The notes under the pieces: generated by a model
Told to the model about the DNA's origin: nothing
The model's input: the letters and a program-made list of their open reading frames with translations, nothing else
Databases searched by the model: none
Part shown: positions 14,714 to 23,387 of the stretch, piece by piece
Position numbering within the stretch: position 1 is the first letter of the stretch
Layout of the letters: each line of letters starts with the position of its first letter
Origin: an uncultured Olegusella sp.
GTDB lineage: Bacteria > Actinomycetota > Coriobacteriia > Coriobacteriales > Atopobiaceae
Length of the DNA: 36,992 bases
NCBI RefSeq assembly: GCF_947253395.1
Contig: NZ_CAMXYY010000006.1
Span: forward strand, 1-36,992
Reading direction: 5' to 3'
Made by a program: the position numbers and the translations under genes

Positions 14714-15862
14714 CTAGGCGTCCTTCCTAGGGCGCAAAAAGATAAGCGCCTCGGGGTCAATCTCGCGAGCTTTCACCAAAAGCTCGCTTGCACAAACAGG
14801 GTTGATATCTTTGATAAGCCAGGCGTCGGCACCGTAGGCCTTCCAACCTTCTTTTGCCGCCATACTAGCAGCGCCATCACAGCGCAATACATAATCACCC
14901 AACAGAAGATCTGCGGCAAAACTCATCTTTTCGCATATAGCAAAGTTGGGACGCTCCCCTGCCATGTAATCGAGGATATCCTGCACCATTGCATTGCCCG
15001 TAGGCAAAGAACCAGCTCCTTGACCATAGAATTTTAGTTCACCTACCGTGGTGCCTGTAAGCGAAAGAATATTAAAGTTGGCAGGAACGTTGGCTTCGGT
15101 TGCCGTCTGGGGTAGCGCCACAGGTTCAACAGCAGCGGCATAGCACTGCCCCTTGCGTACTGCTCGACCCATCAATTTGACGCGACGACCATGGGCTGCA
15201 AAAAGTGCCACATCACTGCTCTTGAGCAAACGAATACCTGTCGTGCAAACCTGTTCGGCAGAACAAAGCGCATCAAAGGCAGCAAGGCAAGAGATAATAA
15301 TTTTGTTGCGAACATCAATACCATCAATATCTGCGGAAGGATCTGCTTCTGCATAACCTAAACGTTGCGCTTCGGCGAGCACCTCATCAAAGCTGGCATC
15401 CCCCGCCTCAAGAGAAGTAAGCAGATAATTGGTTGTACCATTCATAATGCCTGATACAGCAGAAATCTCATCAATGCGACGAGCATTGCGAATAGAGGAC
15501 AGCCACGGCACACCACCACCAACCGCAGCCTCGCACAGGAGGGGCACACCTGTGGTTTGCGCCAGCTCCACAAACTCACTCAAATGCGCAGCCACAACCG
15601 CTTTGTTGGAAGTGACCACAGGTTTTCCCGCCTTGAGCGCACCTGCGATAAAGCTATGCGCGGGCTCGATGCCACCCATGCATTCCAGCACCATCTCGAC
15701 CTTGTCATCTGCCAAAATCTCCTCATAATTGGAGGTCATGCGCGGATCAGTGAGGTGGTCGGGGAGCTCAAGAATGCGCGTTACCCTGATATTGGGAAGA
15801 TTTTTACAAATCTTGTCAACACCTTTACCCACGGTGCCATACCCTAAAAGAGCGATGTTCAT
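14714..15862 (-). CDS. hom: homoserine dehydrogenase, short form without ACT domain
   Basis: 382 residues. It reduces aspartate semialdehyde to homoserine. The dinucleotide motif LLGYGTVGKG is at residues 5-14. Later come VTSNKAVVAAH, the substrate site SGIMNGTTNYLL, and GYAEADPSADIDGIDVRNK. Typical bacterial enzymes of ~430 residues end in an ACT domain for threonine feedback. This one ends soon after the catalytic part (GSLPTGNAMVQDIL), so feedback control may rest on aspartate kinase alone. It heads the minus-strand operon and is divergent from thrC. Confidence 0.94.
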   Translation of the reverse strand: MNIALLGYGTVGKGVDKICKNLPNIRVTRILELPDHLTDPRMTSNYEEILADDKVEMVLECMGGIEPAHSFIAGALKAGKPVVTSNKAVVAAHLSEFVELAQTTGVPLLCEAAVGGGVPWLSSIRNARRIDEISAVSGIMNGTTNYLLTSLEAGDASFDEVLAEAQRLGYAEADPSADIDGIDVRNKIIISCLAAFDALCSAEQVCTTGIRLLKSSDVALFAAHGRRVKLMGRAVRKGQCYAAAVEPVALPQTATEANVPANFNILSLTGTTVGELKFYGQGAGSLPTGNAMVQDILDYMAGERPNFAICEKMSFAADLLLGDYVLRCDGAASMAAKEGWKAYGADAWLIKDINPVCASELLVKAREIDPEALIFLRPRKDA

Positions 15863-15963
15863 CTCAATCCTATCTTTCGTTTTTGTTTACGCTTTCGCAT
15901 AAGCATGTTTGCAGTTCTATGATAGCTACTAGGCACAGACCCACGAAGAGCTAGGAGCCCATC
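15863..15963. promoter_or_regulatory. divergent control region between hom and thrC
   Basis: This 101-base gap must hold the promoters of both threonine operons. TATGAT at about 15920 could be a -10 for thrC with a weak TTCGCA 18 bases upstream. I see no leader peptide, T-box or clear palindrome. Confidence 0.35.
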
Positions 15964-17457
15964 TTGGCACGTTTGTATCACAGCACACGCTCCATTGAGC
16001 CCTCTGTAACAAGTAAGCAAGCTATTCTTGCCGGAATTGCTCCTGATGGGGGTTTGTATGTCTCAGATTCCCTCAAGAATCTCAAAATTGACCTTGCGGC
16101 GGCATGTACTGAGGACTATCACGCCCTCGCTTGTCGTGTGTTGGGGTTGTTGCTTCCCGACTTTAGTAAAGAAGAAATTGCAGATTGTGTGGATGCGGCT
16201 TACGGTACACGTTTTGACACGCCCCTCATTACTCCGCTCGTGCCTGTAGGCGATGTGTGGATGTTAGAACTCTGGCATGGCCCCACCTGCGCCTTCAAAG
16301 ATGTAGCGCTGCAGATGCTGCCTCATCTGATGTCAGTCGCACGCAAAGATGCACAGGATGACAAGCAGATCATGATTGTGACAGCAACCTCAGGGGATAC
16401 GGGCAAGGCAGCGCTTGAGGGTTTTGCGGATGTGGCTGGCACAGGCGTTGCCGTCTTTTATCCCAATGGTGGCGTATCCGATGTACAGCGCCTGCAAATG
16501 GTTACACAGCATGGTTGCAACGTGGCCGTCTGTGGTATACACGGCAACTTTGATGATGCCCAGACCGAAGTCAAGCATATCTTTGCTGACCACAAGCTTG
16601 CCGAGCGCCTATCCCAGAAAAACATTGCCCTATCCAGCGCAAATTCCATCAATATAGGTCGCCTGGTGCCTCAGGTGGTCTATTACTTCTCGGCATACAA
16701 GCAACTCATTGACAAGGCAGTCATTCAGCTCGGTGATGCGGTGGAGTTCTGTGTACCTACGGGTAATTTTGGTGATGTACTTGCGGGCTATTATGCCAAG
16801 CTCTTGGGACTACCCATATCGCGTCTTATCGTAGCGTCCAACATCAACGATGTGCTTTTTGATTTCATCTCGACCGGTCGCTATAACCGCCTTCGTCCCT
16901 TTGAAAAAAGCCTCTCACCTTCAATGGATATCCTTGTATCCTCCAACCTGGAGCGTCTGCTTTATTACCTATCTGAAGGAGATACCAAACTCGTATCTGA
17001 ACTTATGGATCGCCTGGAACAAGAGGGATCCTATGAGCTACCTGAAGCTCTGCTTTGCCGCCTGCACGAGCTTTTTTCCTGCGGTCGCGCCACAGATGAA
17101 CAGACGCAAGCAACCATACGCGATATTTGGGAAGAATCCCAGGTGCTCTTGGATACGCATACTGCTGTTGCTATGCACGTGCTTCGCGAGCAAGCGCAAA
17201 GCAAAGATATTCCGCGCATTTGTCTTTCCACCGCCAATCCCTATAAGTTTTCCGCCTCTGTTCTTGAGGCGCTGGGGCAAAGCACCGAAGGCTTGGATGG
17301 GTTTGAATGCATGCAAGCCTTGCAAAAATTTACGGGCGTGCCTGCGCCACATCAACTACTTGAACTCAAACAACTACCTGAACGCCATCTTGACCTCTGT
17401 AAGCGCGAGCAGATGAACAGCTACATCGAGCACACAGCAGAAAGGTTGTTATCATGA
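15964..17457 (+). CDS. thrC: threonine synthase
   Basis: 497 residues, the longer class of the enzyme. It converts O-phosphohomoserine to threonine with PLP. The PLP lysine is Lys112 in GPTCAFKDVALQ. TATSGDTGKAALEG is the phosphate-binding motif, and FCVPTGNFGDVLAGYYAKLLGLP is the conserved downstream block. The start is a TTG preceded by AGGAG with six bases spacing; MARLYHSTRS matches the family N-terminus. Its stop overlaps the start of thrB (ATGA), indicating translational coupling. Confidence 0.95.
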   Translation: MARLYHSTRSIEPSVTSKQAILAGIAPDGGLYVSDSLKNLKIDLAAACTEDYHALACRVLGLLLPDFSKEEIADCVDAAYGTRFDTPLITPLVPVGDVWMLELWHGPTCAFKDVALQMLPHLMSVARKDAQDDKQIMIVTATSGDTGKAALEGFADVAGTGVAVFYPNGGVSDVQRLQMVTQHGCNVAVCGIHGNFDDAQTEVKHIFADHKLAERLSQKNIALSSANSINIGRLVPQVVYYFSAYKQLIDKAVIQLGDAVEFCVPTGNFGDVLAGYYAKLLGLPISRLIVASNINDVLFDFISTGRYNRLRPFEKSLSPSMDILVSSNLERLLYYLSEGDTKLVSELMDRLEQEGSYELPEALLCRLHELFSCGRATDEQTQATIRDIWEESQVLLDTHTAVAMHVLREQAQSKDIPRICLSTANPYKFSASVLEALGQSTEGLDGFECMQALQKFTGVPAPHQLLELKQLPERHLDLCKREQMNSYIEHTAERLLS

Positions 17458-18383
17458 GCAAACCTCGCGTGCTAAAAATCCAAGTCCCCGCAACTTCTGC
17501 CAATGTGGGTGTTGGCTTTGACTGCTTGGGCCTTGCACTCGACATGATGGCAACGTTTAGCTTTGTGCCAAGCACCGACGGTCAGCTGCATATCAACGGT
17601 TGCGAGCCTCGTTTTTGTGGCGCAGATAATCTGGTATGGACCTCATACTGCCATACCTGTTCTGAACTGGGAATTATCGAAGAATTGCTCAACATCACTA
17701 TCGACTCCCCTATTCCTCTAGCGGGGGGTCTCGGTTCGAGTTCTGCTTGTATTGTGGCTGGTATTGCTGCCGCCTATGCACTGTCAGGCCTCAGTTTAGA
17801 CCGAGAGCGCATCATTCAGATGGCAAGTTCGTTAGAAGGACATCCCGACAACGTTGCCCCTGCCGTTTTGGGAGGCTTGGTTTGCTCCTTTAGCAATGCG
17901 GGACGTGTATGGACTCAACGTTTTGACGTCGCTGACAGGCTGCGCTTTGTTGCCATTGTGCCGCCTTACGAGGTACGTACCGCTGCGGCACGGCGCGTCC
18001 TACCAGCGGAGGTGCCCATAACAACAGCTGTATGGCAGACAGGTCGCTGTGTGGCTATGGTGCGCGCACTCGAGACGGGCAATGCGGAGCTCCTTGCCGC
18101 CTGCGCACATGATAAGTTACACGAGCCTTATCGTGCACGCTTAATTCCTGATTACGAAGCCTTGCGCTCGGCGGCACTGAGTTCGGGAGCTTCGGCTTTT
18201 GTCATTTCGGGTTCGGGCGCAACTATGCTTGCTATCTGCAAAAACGAGCAGAAAGCTGCTGGAGTCAGACGCACGCTTGCCACCATGGAAAGCGTTTCTG
18301 CCGCGGAAGGAGCACGTCGCGGCCTGCAAATCGAAACTCTACAAGCCTGCAAAACCGGTTTGGAAATTCTTGCCAGCTCGTAA
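17454..18383 (+). CDS. thrB: homoserine kinase
   Basis: 309 residues, a GHMP kinase that makes O-phosphohomoserine for threonine synthase. VPATSANVGVGFDCLGLAL near the N-terminus and the ATP-loop PLAGGLGSSSA at residues 88-98 are diagnostic. The C-terminal FVISGSGATMLAI closes the active site. It overlaps thrC by four bases. Expression should track thrC, keeping substrate supply matched. Confidence 0.95.
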   Translation: MSKPRVLKIQVPATSANVGVGFDCLGLALDMMATFSFVPSTDGQLHINGCEPRFCGADNLVWTSYCHTCSELGIIEELLNITIDSPIPLAGGLGSSSACIVAGIAAAYALSGLSLDRERIIQMASSLEGHPDNVAPAVLGGLVCSFSNAGRVWTQRFDVADRLRFVAIVPPYEVRTAAARRVLPAEVPITTAVWQTGRCVAMVRALETGNAELLAACAHDKLHEPYRARLIPDYEALRSAALSSGASAFVISGSGATMLAICKNEQKAAGVRRTLATMESVSAAEGARRGLQIETLQACKTGLEILASS

Positions 18384-18475
18384 GCTGCGGAAGAACCCTC
18401 GTTCTTGCTACCGTACGCCCAGACAGACGGTTCACGCTACACCTTTTGTGTATGCTTGTCCCACAGGCTGACAGG

Positions 18476-19783
18476 CTAATTGCCAAGCTGCTTATTGAGC
18501 ATGATGGAAAGTATCGTCTCATCGGTATGCTGCATGCCTTCGCGCACAAAGGTACCGATGTTGCAAATAGTATCCTCGACATTATCAAAGACAATACCGT
18601 CCAAGCTCGAAGGCGAAATATTCGCCAAAGCCAAAGCAGAGCAATGGAGCGCAGCGTTGGTACCTGCCGCGATCTTGAGCGCACACGTAGCCTTGGCACC
18701 ATCGCAAATCATACCTTGAAGCATGGCAATCATATTGTTAACCGCTGCTTCAAGCTGAGATTCGGTGCCGCCTTGCAAGTAGGTCATACCACAACAAGCA
18801 CCTGTACCACCAGCAATTCCCGAGCCACAAAGCGGGGACAGCCTGCCCATATACTCCTTGAGATGACATACCACCAGCCCAGAAATCGCAAGCGCACGCG
18901 ATAGCTTCTCGTCACTGGAGCCCAACTCACGTGCCAGCTCAATGACTGGCACCGTGCAAGCAATTCCTTGATTGCCCGATCCCGCTACTGTCATGACCGA
19001 AAGCTGACAACCAGCCATACGCGCATCGCTGCCTGCAGCCGTTGCCGCCATAATACGCAGGGCAATATTGTTAAGGAGCATTGAGCTGCTACCACTCGTA
19101 CCTGAGGCAATCTTTTCGCCCACACGTAGACCATAGCCACCCGAAAGGCCTTCTTTACTCACTGCCATATTCATCGAAACGCAGTCGAGCAAAAAAGCGA
19201 TATCGGTGGCATCAACGCTTGTAGCAAAGTCATAGATATTCTTGATAGTAAGACCCGTACCCGCATCAGAAGCACTGCTTACGCTCAGAGGCTTATCACA
19301 AATCACCTTGCCATTGTGTTCGATACGTACCACATTGGTATGATCGCGTGCCACAACTGCATGGCTTGTTTCACCTGTCACAGATTTGAGCTGTGCCTCG
19401 ATAAAGAGTTGCTCGTCGGTAGCTTTTTGCTCTACCAGAATACGTTTATTGGCAACCATCTGACGTGCAAGCTCCAACTGGTCAGCTGCAAAATTGGCCA
19501 GAACTTCTAGGCGCGCAGCAGAACGTCGCACAACCGCACCCAACGCGGCAGCAATTTCAATACCCACAGCACCAGTACCAGGAATACCAACACCCAAGGC
19601 ATTTTTGATGATATTGGCAGAAAGCAACAGGCGAATTTCTTTGATGTCTGCAGGATCGCAGCTCAGCTGCTCAGATGCAACCGATACAGCAAACGCAACG
19701 GCAATAGGCTCGGTGCAGCCCTGAGCGGGTATGACCTCATTTTTAAGCAAACCGAGAAAGTCGGGCAAATCCTGCGTTGTCAT
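18476..19783 (-). CDS. L-cysteine desulfidase / L-serine dehydratase-like protein (CyuA/UPF0597 family)
   Basis: 435 residues. Relatives break L-cysteine into pyruvate, ammonia and sulfide using an oxygen-sensitive 4Fe-4S cluster. The cysteines expected to hold the cluster are visible: Cys23 in AQGCTEP, Cys276 in GIACTVP, Cys319 in SPLCGSG and Cys330/331 in GACCGM, spaced as in archaeal cysteine desulfidase. Glycine-rich GIPGTGAVG and SGTSGSSSML are also family features. Some family members act on serine, so the substrate is not certain. The second of two adjacent ATGs is used; AGGAGG sits four bases before it. Eight bases separate it from the ABC exporter gene upstream. Confidence 0.85.
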   Translation of the reverse strand: MTTQDLPDFLGLLKNEVIPAQGCTEPIAVAFAVSVASEQLSCDPADIKEIRLLLSANIIKNALGVGIPGTGAVGIEIAAALGAVVRRSAARLEVLANFAADQLELARQMVANKRILVEQKATDEQLFIEAQLKSVTGETSHAVVARDHTNVVRIEHNGKVICDKPLSVSSASDAGTGLTIKNIYDFATSVDATDIAFLLDCVSMNMAVSKEGLSGGYGLRVGEKIASGTSGSSSMLLNNIALRIMAATAAGSDARMAGCQLSVMTVAGSGNQGIACTVPVIELARELGSSDEKLSRALAISGLVVCHLKEYMGRLSPLCGSGIAGGTGACCGMTYLQGGTESQLEAAVNNMIAMLQGMICDGAKATCALKIAAGTNAALHCSALALANISPSSLDGIVFDNVEDTICNIGTFVREGMQHTDETILSIMLNKQLGN

Positions 19784-19791
19784 CATTCCTC

Positions 19792-21612
19792 CTACTCGCC
19801 TATCTCCCCATCTCCTTCGAGAAAACCGCCCGTCTGTCGTGACCACAAACCAGCATACTCGCCATCAGCGGCTATAAGCTCGGCGTGTGTACCGTCTTCC
19901 ACAATTTTGCCGTCAGCGAGCACCACTATGCGATCAAGAGCAGCAACTGTGGACAAACGGTGAGCAACAACAATTGCGCTCCGTCCGCGCATAAGGTTTT
20001 CCAACGCTCCTTGCACTAACGCCTCACTCTCGGAGTCCAGCGCAGACGTGGCCTCATCAAGCACCAAGATAGGCGCATCAACCAAAATTGCGCGTGCTAT
20101 AGCCACACGCTGACGTTGACCACCCGAAAGTTTAGCTCCGCGCTCGCCCACCATAGTATCGAGACCCTGAGGCAGACGCTCAATAAACTCCATCGCATTG
20201 GCTTGCTCGGCAGCTTGACGAATTTCTTCGTCGCTTGCATCGGGTCTGCCATACGCAATATTGTCCCTCACGCTTCGATGAAACAACAAGGGTTCCTGAG
20301 GTACATACGCAAGCTGTGAACGCAAGCTTTGCTGGGTGCAATGAGAGACATCTTGGCCATCTATCAGCACCTGACCATCTTGCACATCATCTAGTCGCAG
20401 CAATAATTTGGTCAAAGTCGTCTTGCCTGAGCCAGAACGTCCCACCAAGCCAACGCGCTGTCCTGCAGGAATATGCAGTGACAGGTCTGTAAAGACCTTC
20501 TCACCTGCCGGCGCATCAGGATATGCAAAGCCAATATGACTAAAGTCGATGGCACCTTGGCTCACCTTGAGAGGGAGTGCATCCTCATCGTCTGCAACCA
20601 ACAACGGCTCATCGAGCACCCGTGTCATTTCGGCAGCATCACCTAAAGAAGTATTGATACGCGTCATCATCGAATTGAAGTAGTTCACGCGCATGGTGAG
20701 GTTGTAGGTATAGGTAAAAATCATCACCAGTGTACCTGCAGAAATGCCAAACCAGGCATTACCGCCAGCTACAAAAATAGAAGCAATGGTCATGATTGTC
20801 GTAATCATGGCGCTGGTAGTAAAGCCGCGGGCAAGCATAGCATGCATGGTTGCTGTCTGAGCTTTACGTGCATCCCTATCAGCTGCAACAAAAAGCTCGT
20901 ATTCATAGTCCTCACGGCCGCTTGTCTTAACGGCAAGAATATTGGTTACCGCATCAGACAACACACCAGACAGACGGTTTTGTGCAGAGGAACTCGCCTC
21001 TGAAAGCGGCAAAATTTTTTTGTAAAGCTTGTAAGCAATGCTGACATAAATGACGAGTGTGACAAAGAGAATAGCCACATAGAGAGGCACCTGTGGCGCA
21101 AGCATCACAATGGTGCAGATGATAGACGCAACCGTTGGAATAAGCGAATACACCACCACATCCACAAGCCCCGTATAACCCGAGGTAAAACGGCTCGTCT
21201 GGCTCACCAATGCTCCACCAAAACGCCCGTTGTAAAACGTCATCGACTGATTGGAAAGCGTATCAAAACACAGACGTGAGAGCCGATAGTTGCCATTGAT
21301 TTCAAGGTTATAGACGCTGTAATCTTGCAACTTTGACAGCACTTGGCCCACAGCATTAACAAGCACCAAAGCAACAATATATGACCCAAAAACCTGCCAT
21401 ACCTGATCGGGCGCTACCTGACCTTGTTGTACGCGATCAACTATCAAACCCATCACATAGGTGTTAATAAAGGTTAGAAGGACGATATAACCTGCAGAAG
21501 AAAACACCGAAAGAGCCGCGATACCAGGCATCTTCTTGGTAACATCCCAAAAGCGCTGTAAGGTGCGGCGCGTAGTCGTAGGGTCAAGTTTGCCCTGCTT
21601 GCGTTGTGACAT
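19792..21612 (-). CDS. ABC exporter (fused membrane and ATPase domains)
   Basis: 606 residues, a half-transporter with an N-terminal six-helix membrane domain (about 30-310) and a C-terminal ATPase. Walker A GRSGSGKT is at 391-398, signature LSGGQ at 495-499, Walker B ILVLDE at 515-520 and switch His in VAHRLST. Relatives are multidrug, lipid or peptide exporters; the substrate cannot be told from sequence. The ATG at 21612 is preferred: GAGGGGAA lies before it, and the longer form adds an unrelated 32-residue tail. Being immediately upstream of the cysteine desulfidase-like gene, it may handle a cysteine-related compound, but that is only context. It probably works as a homodimer. Confidence 0.9.
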   Translation of the reverse strand: MSQRKQGKLDPTTTRRTLQRFWDVTKKMPGIAALSVFSSAGYIVLLTFINTYVMGLIVDRVQQGQVAPDQVWQVFGSYIVALVLVNAVGQVLSKLQDYSVYNLEINGNYRLSRLCFDTLSNQSMTFYNGRFGGALVSQTSRFTSGYTGLVDVVVYSLIPTVASIICTIVMLAPQVPLYVAILFVTLVIYVSIAYKLYKKILPLSEASSSAQNRLSGVLSDAVTNILAVKTSGREDYEYELFVAADRDARKAQTATMHAMLARGFTTSAMITTIMTIASIFVAGGNAWFGISAGTLVMIFTYTYNLTMRVNYFNSMMTRINTSLGDAAEMTRVLDEPLLVADDEDALPLKVSQGAIDFSHIGFAYPDAPAGEKVFTDLSLHIPAGQRVGLVGRSGSGKTTLTKLLLRLDDVQDGQVLIDGQDVSHCTQQSLRSQLAYVPQEPLLFHRSVRDNIAYGRPDASDEEIRQAAEQANAMEFIERLPQGLDTMVGERGAKLSGGQRQRVAIARAILVDAPILVLDEATSALDSESEALVQGALENLMRGRSAIVVAHRLSTVAALDRIVVLADGKIVEDGTHAELIAADGEYAGLWSRQTGGFLEGDGEIGE

Positions 21613-21668
21613 ACAAAAAATTCCCCTCAACAAAGTATTAGTCAAGGGAAATCCTACCCATTTATCGC

Positions 21669-21738
21669 AAACTCTAGCAGCGCAAGCAAAACCAAACTGC
21701 GCAAGCAAACTCTAGCAGCGCTCTTAAACTCTAGCAGC
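21669..21738. repeat. three AAACTCTAGCAGC direct repeats upstream of the ABC exporter
   Basis: AAACTCTAGCAGCGC is found at 21669-21683 and 21707-21721, and AAACTCTAGCAGC at 21726-21738, at steps of 38 and 19 bases. GCGCAAGCAAA-like segments repeat in between. The array fills the gap between livF and the exporter gene, so it could be an operator array for the exporter operon or a small tandem duplication. Confidence 0.65.
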
Positions 21739-21755
21739 ACAGAGCGCCAGCGCGC

Positions 21756-22463
21756 CTAACCGCCCAAATACGCTTTGCGCACACGGTCGTCTGCGGCAAG
21801 CTCAGAAGCAGGACCATCCATCGCGACATGTCCTGTCTCAAGAACATAAGCACGATCAGCAACAGAAAGTGCCATCTGAGCGTTCTGCTCAACCAAAAGC
21901 ACGGTAGTTCCCTCATCGTGCAAACGGCGAATAGTATTGAAAATCTCCTGCACGAGAATAGGCGCCAAACCCATCGAAGGCTCGTCGAGCATGAGCAGAC
22001 GCGGACGACTCATCATAGCACGTCCCATGGCAACCATCTGCTGCTCACCACCCGAAAGCGTACCAGCAATCTGACGACGACGCTCCTTCAAACGTGGAAA
22101 AAGAGCAAAGACCCGCTCCATATCATCAGCAACTTCGTTTTTGGGACGCGTATAGCCACCCATCTCAAGGTTTTCTTCTACGCTCATAGCCTGGAAAAGA
22201 GACCTACCCTCAGGACATAACGCCAAACCTTTGGGCACTAAATCATTTGCTGGAACGTCTGCTATGGACTCCCCTGCAAATTCAATCTCACCTGCACGTG
22301 GCACCATCAAACCTGAAACCGTTTTGAGCGTCGTAGATTTGCCTGCACCATTCGCGCCAATCAGGGTAACAACTTCACCTTCCTCAACGTCAAAGGAGAT
22401 ACCCTTGATGGCATGGATTGAGCCATAGTACACATGCATATCTCGCACGGAAAGCAATGCCAT
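21756..22463 (-). CDS. livF: branched-chain amino acid ABC importer ATPase
   Basis: 235 residues, typical LivF length. It is one of the two ATPases that power the leucine/isoleucine/valine importer. Walker A is GANGAGKST near residue 37, signature LSGGEQQM, Walker B LLMLDEPSMGLAP, and switch His is replaced by the usual LivF VEQNAQ segment (no His there, as in the family). It is the last gene of the liv operon, three bases after livG. Confidence 0.95.
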   Translation of the reverse strand: MALLSVRDMHVYYGSIHAIKGISFDVEEGEVVTLIGANGAGKSTTLKTVSGLMVPRAGEIEFAGESIADVPANDLVPKGLALCPEGRSLFQAMSVEENLEMGGYTRPKNEVADDMERVFALFPRLKERRRQIAGTLSGGEQQMVAMGRAMMSRPRLLMLDEPSMGLAPILVQEIFNTIRRLHDEGTTVLLVEQNAQMALSVADRAYVLETGHVAMDGPASELAADDRVRKAYLGG

Positions 22464-22466
22464 AGC

Positions 22467-23387
22467 TTAGGCCTCCTTCTCTGCAGAGGCATCGGCTTGA
22501 GAACCCAGATAAGCCTCAATAACCTCAGGATTGTTTTGAATATCTTCGGGCGTACCCTTGGCAATAATCTTGCCGTAGTTCAAAACAGCAATGCCTTCGC
22601 AGATGCCCATCACAAGGTCCATGTCGTGCTCAATCAACATAATGGCAATCTGGAACTCATCGCGAATCTTGAGAATGCTGTCCATCAAATCAGAGGTCTC
22701 GGAGGGATTCATACCTGCCGCAGGCTCGTCAAGTAACAAAAGCTTGGGCTCGGTTGCAAGAGCGCGGACTATCTCAAGACGACGCTGAGCACCATAGGGC
22801 AAAGAACCCGCAGAGACTTGAGCAAGATCGGCCATATCAAACACATCAAGCAGTTCAAGGGCGCGCTTATGGAAGGCCTTTTCGCTCTTGAAAAACTGTG
22901 GTGTACGGAAGATGCCGTTGAGCATTGAGCACTTCACCTGATTGTGCAGGCCAATACGCACGTTATCCTCAACCGATAGGTTGGAAAAGAGGCGAATGTT
23001 TTGGAAAGTACGAGCAATGCCTGCCTGATTGACCTTAGGAACACTCATATTGTTGAGATCCTGACCATCCAACAAAATCGTACCTCGTGTGGGCTGGTAG
23101 ACCTTGGTCAACAAGTTAAAAATAGTCGTTTTACCTGCGCCGTTAGGACCAATAAGACCAGCAATCTCAGTGCGGCCTACAGCAATATCAAAATCCTCAA
23201 CAGCATGCAGGCCACCAAAGTCAATACCCAAATGGCGACATTCGAGGATGGGTTCTTTACCGAGGTCGCGCTCAGGCACAATAGAGGTCGAAGGCAAAGG
23301 CACCATTTTGGTAGTAACACGACGCGCTTTGATACCAGAGCGCTGACCCTTAGGAGCCGACACGGCCTGCTTTTCTTCCTTAGTCAT
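22467..23387 (-). CDS. livG: branched-chain amino acid ABC importer ATPase
   Basis: 306 residues. The ATPase core has Walker A GPNGAGKT, signature-region SLPYGAQRRLE (the LivG-type variant), Walker B LLLLDEPAAGMNP and IEHDMD. LivG proteins usually have ~255 residues; this one carries about 45 extra basic residues at the N-terminus (KGQRSGIKARRVTTK), unusual for the family. The start at 23387 is chosen because AAGGAGG lies nine bases before it; an ATG three codons earlier abuts that site. It overlaps livM by eight bases. Confidence 0.93.
   Translation of the reverse strand: MTKEEKQAVSAPKGQRSGIKARRVTTKMVPLPSTSIVPERDLGKEPILECRHLGIDFGGLHAVEDFDIAVGRTEIAGLIGPNGAGKTTIFNLLTKVYQPTRGTILLDGQDLNNMSVPKVNQAGIARTFQNIRLFSNLSVEDNVRIGLHNQVKCSMLNGIFRTPQFFKSEKAFHKRALELLDVFDMADLAQVSAGSLPYGAQRRLEIVRALATEPKLLLLDEPAAGMNPSETSDLMDSILKIRDEFQIAIMLIEHDMDLVMGICEGIAVLNYGKIIAKGTPEDIQNNPEVIEAYLGSQADASAEKEA

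Noticed and set aside
15863..15963. Threonine leader peptide or T-box ahead of the threonine operons
   Set aside because: The gap is only 101 bases, with no Thr/Ile-rich short frame and no T-box sequence.
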